This document shows positions 13,407 through 14,419 of a stretch of DNA of 14,419 nt, one piece after another. The notes beneath the pieces were generated by a model. That model did no database searches and was not told the DNA's origin. It saw only the letters and a list, made by a program, of their open reading frames with translations. Position 1 is the stretch's first letter. Each line of letters opens with the position of its first letter. This stretch comes from Candidatus Moraniibacteriota bacterium. Lineage in GTDB: Bacteria; Patescibacteriota; Minisyncoccia; Moranbacterales; UBA2206. The translations under genes were made by a program, and so were the position numbers. The stretch covers positions 1-14,419 of the forward strand of contig DPJH01000003.1 of NCBI GenBank assembly GCA_003543115.1, given 5' to 3'.

Positions 13407-14419
13407 ATATTCAAATTTACTCACAATGCACCTAAAAACATTCTAGCCCTTGGTGCTGAATCTGCAGGCAATTTTTGTGTTTTTGCTGAAAATCGAATCT
13501 ATTTTTCTCAGGATTTCGGCGATCTTTTGATTGATGAAAATTATCGCAAATTTAAAAGCGAATTGAACAAATTTATAAAAAAAGGAGGTTTTCAGCCCGA
13601 TGTTATTCTCACAGATCTGCATCCCGAAATGAAAACCACCCTGCTTGGCAAAGAGATATCTAAAAAATATAAAGCCGAATTTATTCAAATCCAACACCAC
13701 CACGCTCATATTTTCTCCGCTATCGGCGAATATCTGCTACAAAATAAAAGTAGCCATAAACTACCAGCTACCTGCCTCACCAGCAGGCAGGTAAACTACC
13801 AACCAGATATTTTGTACGGCCTAGCAATGGACGGAACCGGCTTCGGAGAAGATGAAAAAATCTGGGGAGGGGAAGTATTTAGAATTACAAATGAAAAATT
13901 ACAAATATCAGATCAAATCCAAAATCCAAAATCCAAAATCCGGCGGATAGGACATTTGGAAAATCAAATCCTCTTAGGAGGAGAGTTGGCAATTCGCGAA
14001 CCCGCCCGAATGATCATCTCCATCCTCTCAAAATTTTTGCCCAAAAAAGAAGTTTATGTTTTTGTAAAAAAATATTATAGCAGAAATGAGTTTGAGCTTT
14101 TATATAATCAGCTAGAGCAAAATTTTAATTGTGTTGAAACTTCCAGCACAGGAAGAATTTTAGATGCTGTTTCGCTTCTGCTTGGTTTTTGCGGAAATGA
14201 AAGAAAATACAAGCACGAACCGATTGATTTATTGGAAAAAAACTCCACCACTCCCTATACTGACTTGAAACTTAATATTATAAAAAAATCAGTTACTACA
14301 AACTACAAACTACAAACTACAAAATTATTTAAGTATCTTATAAAAAATATGACGAAAGATAGGCATCGTTTAGCTGCCACCGCTCAACTCTATCTCGCCC
14401 AAGGATTATATGAAATCAT
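13401..14419 (+). CDS. hypF: HypF-like carbamoyltransferase, Kae1-like domain only (partial, runs off the window)
   Basis: HypF makes the cyanide ligands of [NiFe] hydrogenase: it forms carbamoyl-adenylate and passes the carbamoyl group to HypE. This frame is open from the ATG at 13401 to the window end (339 codons, no stop). It aligns from its first residues with the C-terminal Kae1-like domain: ILALGAE near the start, SQDFGDL, DLHPEM, the metal motif HHHAH (99-103), AMDGTGFGED (D144) with IWGGE, GGELAIREP and TGRILDAVSLLLG. Full HypF is about 750 residues, and its acylphosphatase, zinc-finger and YrdC parts should precede this domain; only about 100 nt of AT-rich intergenic DNA lies upstream, so they are missing here. 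Three repeat-derived insertions lie in frame (about codons 120-134, 160-182, 299-307). There is no SD. It is divergent from the hydrogenase genes. Confidence 0.85.
   Translation, partial: MQIFKFTHNAPKNILALGAESAGNFCVFAENRIYFSQDFGDLLIDENYRKFKSELNKFIKKGGFQPDVILTDLHPEMKTTLLGKEISKKYKAEFIQIQHHHAHIFSAIGEYLLQNKSSHKLPATCLTSRQVNYQPDILYGLAMDGTGFGEDEKIWGGEVFRITNEKLQISDQIQNPKSKIRRIGHLENQILLGGELAIREPARMIISILSKFLPKKEVYVFVKKYYSRNEFELLYNQLEQNFNCVETSSTGRILDAVSLLLGFCGNERKYKHEPIDLLEKNSTTPYTDLKLNIIKKSVTTNYKLQTTKLFKYLIKNMTKDRHRLAATAQLYLAQGLYEI
13758..13801 (+). repeat. Palindrome flanked by direct repeats inside hypF
   Basis: TACCTGCCT (13769-13777) and AGGCAGGTA (13785-13793) form a perfect 9-bp hairpin with loop CACCAGC. 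The direct repeat AAACTACCA occurs at 13758-13766 and 13793-13801, on either side. It codes for an extra segment between HHHAH and DGTG that the HypF family lacks. The GC-rich palindrome stands out from the AT-rich surroundings and resembles a mobile intergenic repeat that landed in a gene. Confidence 0.65.
13914..13941 (+). repeat. AAAATCC heptanucleotide tandem array inside hypF
   Basis: Three perfect copies of AAAATCC (13921-13941) preceded by CAAATCC (13914-13920). Just upstream, ATTACAAAT occurs twice (13884-13892 and 13898-13906). Together they code for a lysine-, asparagine- and glutamine-rich stretch not expected between IWGGE and the GGELAIREP motif. Confidence 0.75.
14295..14322 (+). 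repeat. ACTACAA heptanucleotide tandem array inside hypF
   Basis: Four perfect, uninterrupted copies of ACTACAA. They code for a TTNYKLQTTK-like low-complexity segment. The reading frame stays open through the array. Confidence 0.8.

Noticed and set aside
13758..14322. The repeats in hypF as a CRISPR array
   Set aside because: Units are 7 nt and contiguous, or a single palindrome; there are no spaced identical repeats and no cas genes.

Overview
The window looks like a piece of a Patescibacteria (CPR) genome, most likely of Parcubacteria/Moranbacteria type. The reasons are the AT-rich DNA, short intergenic gaps, standard use of TGA as stop, a glycolytic GAPDH and MurD beside a group 3-like [NiFe] hydrogenase, and coding-region repeats of a kind I associate with this radiation. 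The taxonomic placement is inference; no rRNA or tRNA gene is visible.

Left block (1-3600): five small genes of no recognised family, each its own transcription unit. Four have a near-consensus sigma-70 promoter with a spacer of exactly 17 nt, one has an extended -10, all five have a clear Shine-Dalgarno (SD) sequence, and all five are followed by a hairpin terminator. Three encode secreted proteins. Two of those (91-903 and 2200-2769) are paralogues: the first has an HExxH motif, while the second is shorter and has lost it. The fifth gene encodes a cysteine-rich protein behind a long leader with three consecutive hairpins.

Middle (3622-6216, minus strand): a two-gene MacB/LolCDE-type ABC exporter. 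The ATPase carries an unusual extension of about 225 residues and is followed 3 nt later by the FtsX-like permease. A bidirectional terminator at 6314-6340 separates it from the next unit.

Right block (6368-13298, minus strand): one long same-strand run with no obvious internal terminator. In transcription order it holds hydrogenase small subunit, hydrogenase large subunit, desulfoferrodoxin (superoxide reductase), hypA, gap, a D-aminoacylase-like amidohydrolase and murD. Almost none of these genes has a recognisable SD, in sharp contrast to the left block. Divergently, on the plus strand from 13401 to the window end, is a hypF-like gene that is open to the edge.

The most interesting theme is a hydrogenase and maturation set that appears stripped down. 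The large subunit stops exactly at the histidine where a maturation protease would normally cut. HypA has no zinc-finger cysteines. The HypF homologue begins directly at its Kae1-like carbamoyltransferase domain, without the acylphosphatase, zinc-finger and YrdC parts. The diaphorase subunits expected for a group 3b enzyme are not beside the small subunit. The hypF gene also carries three in-frame repeat insertions: a palindrome flanked by direct repeats and two heptanucleotide tandem arrays.
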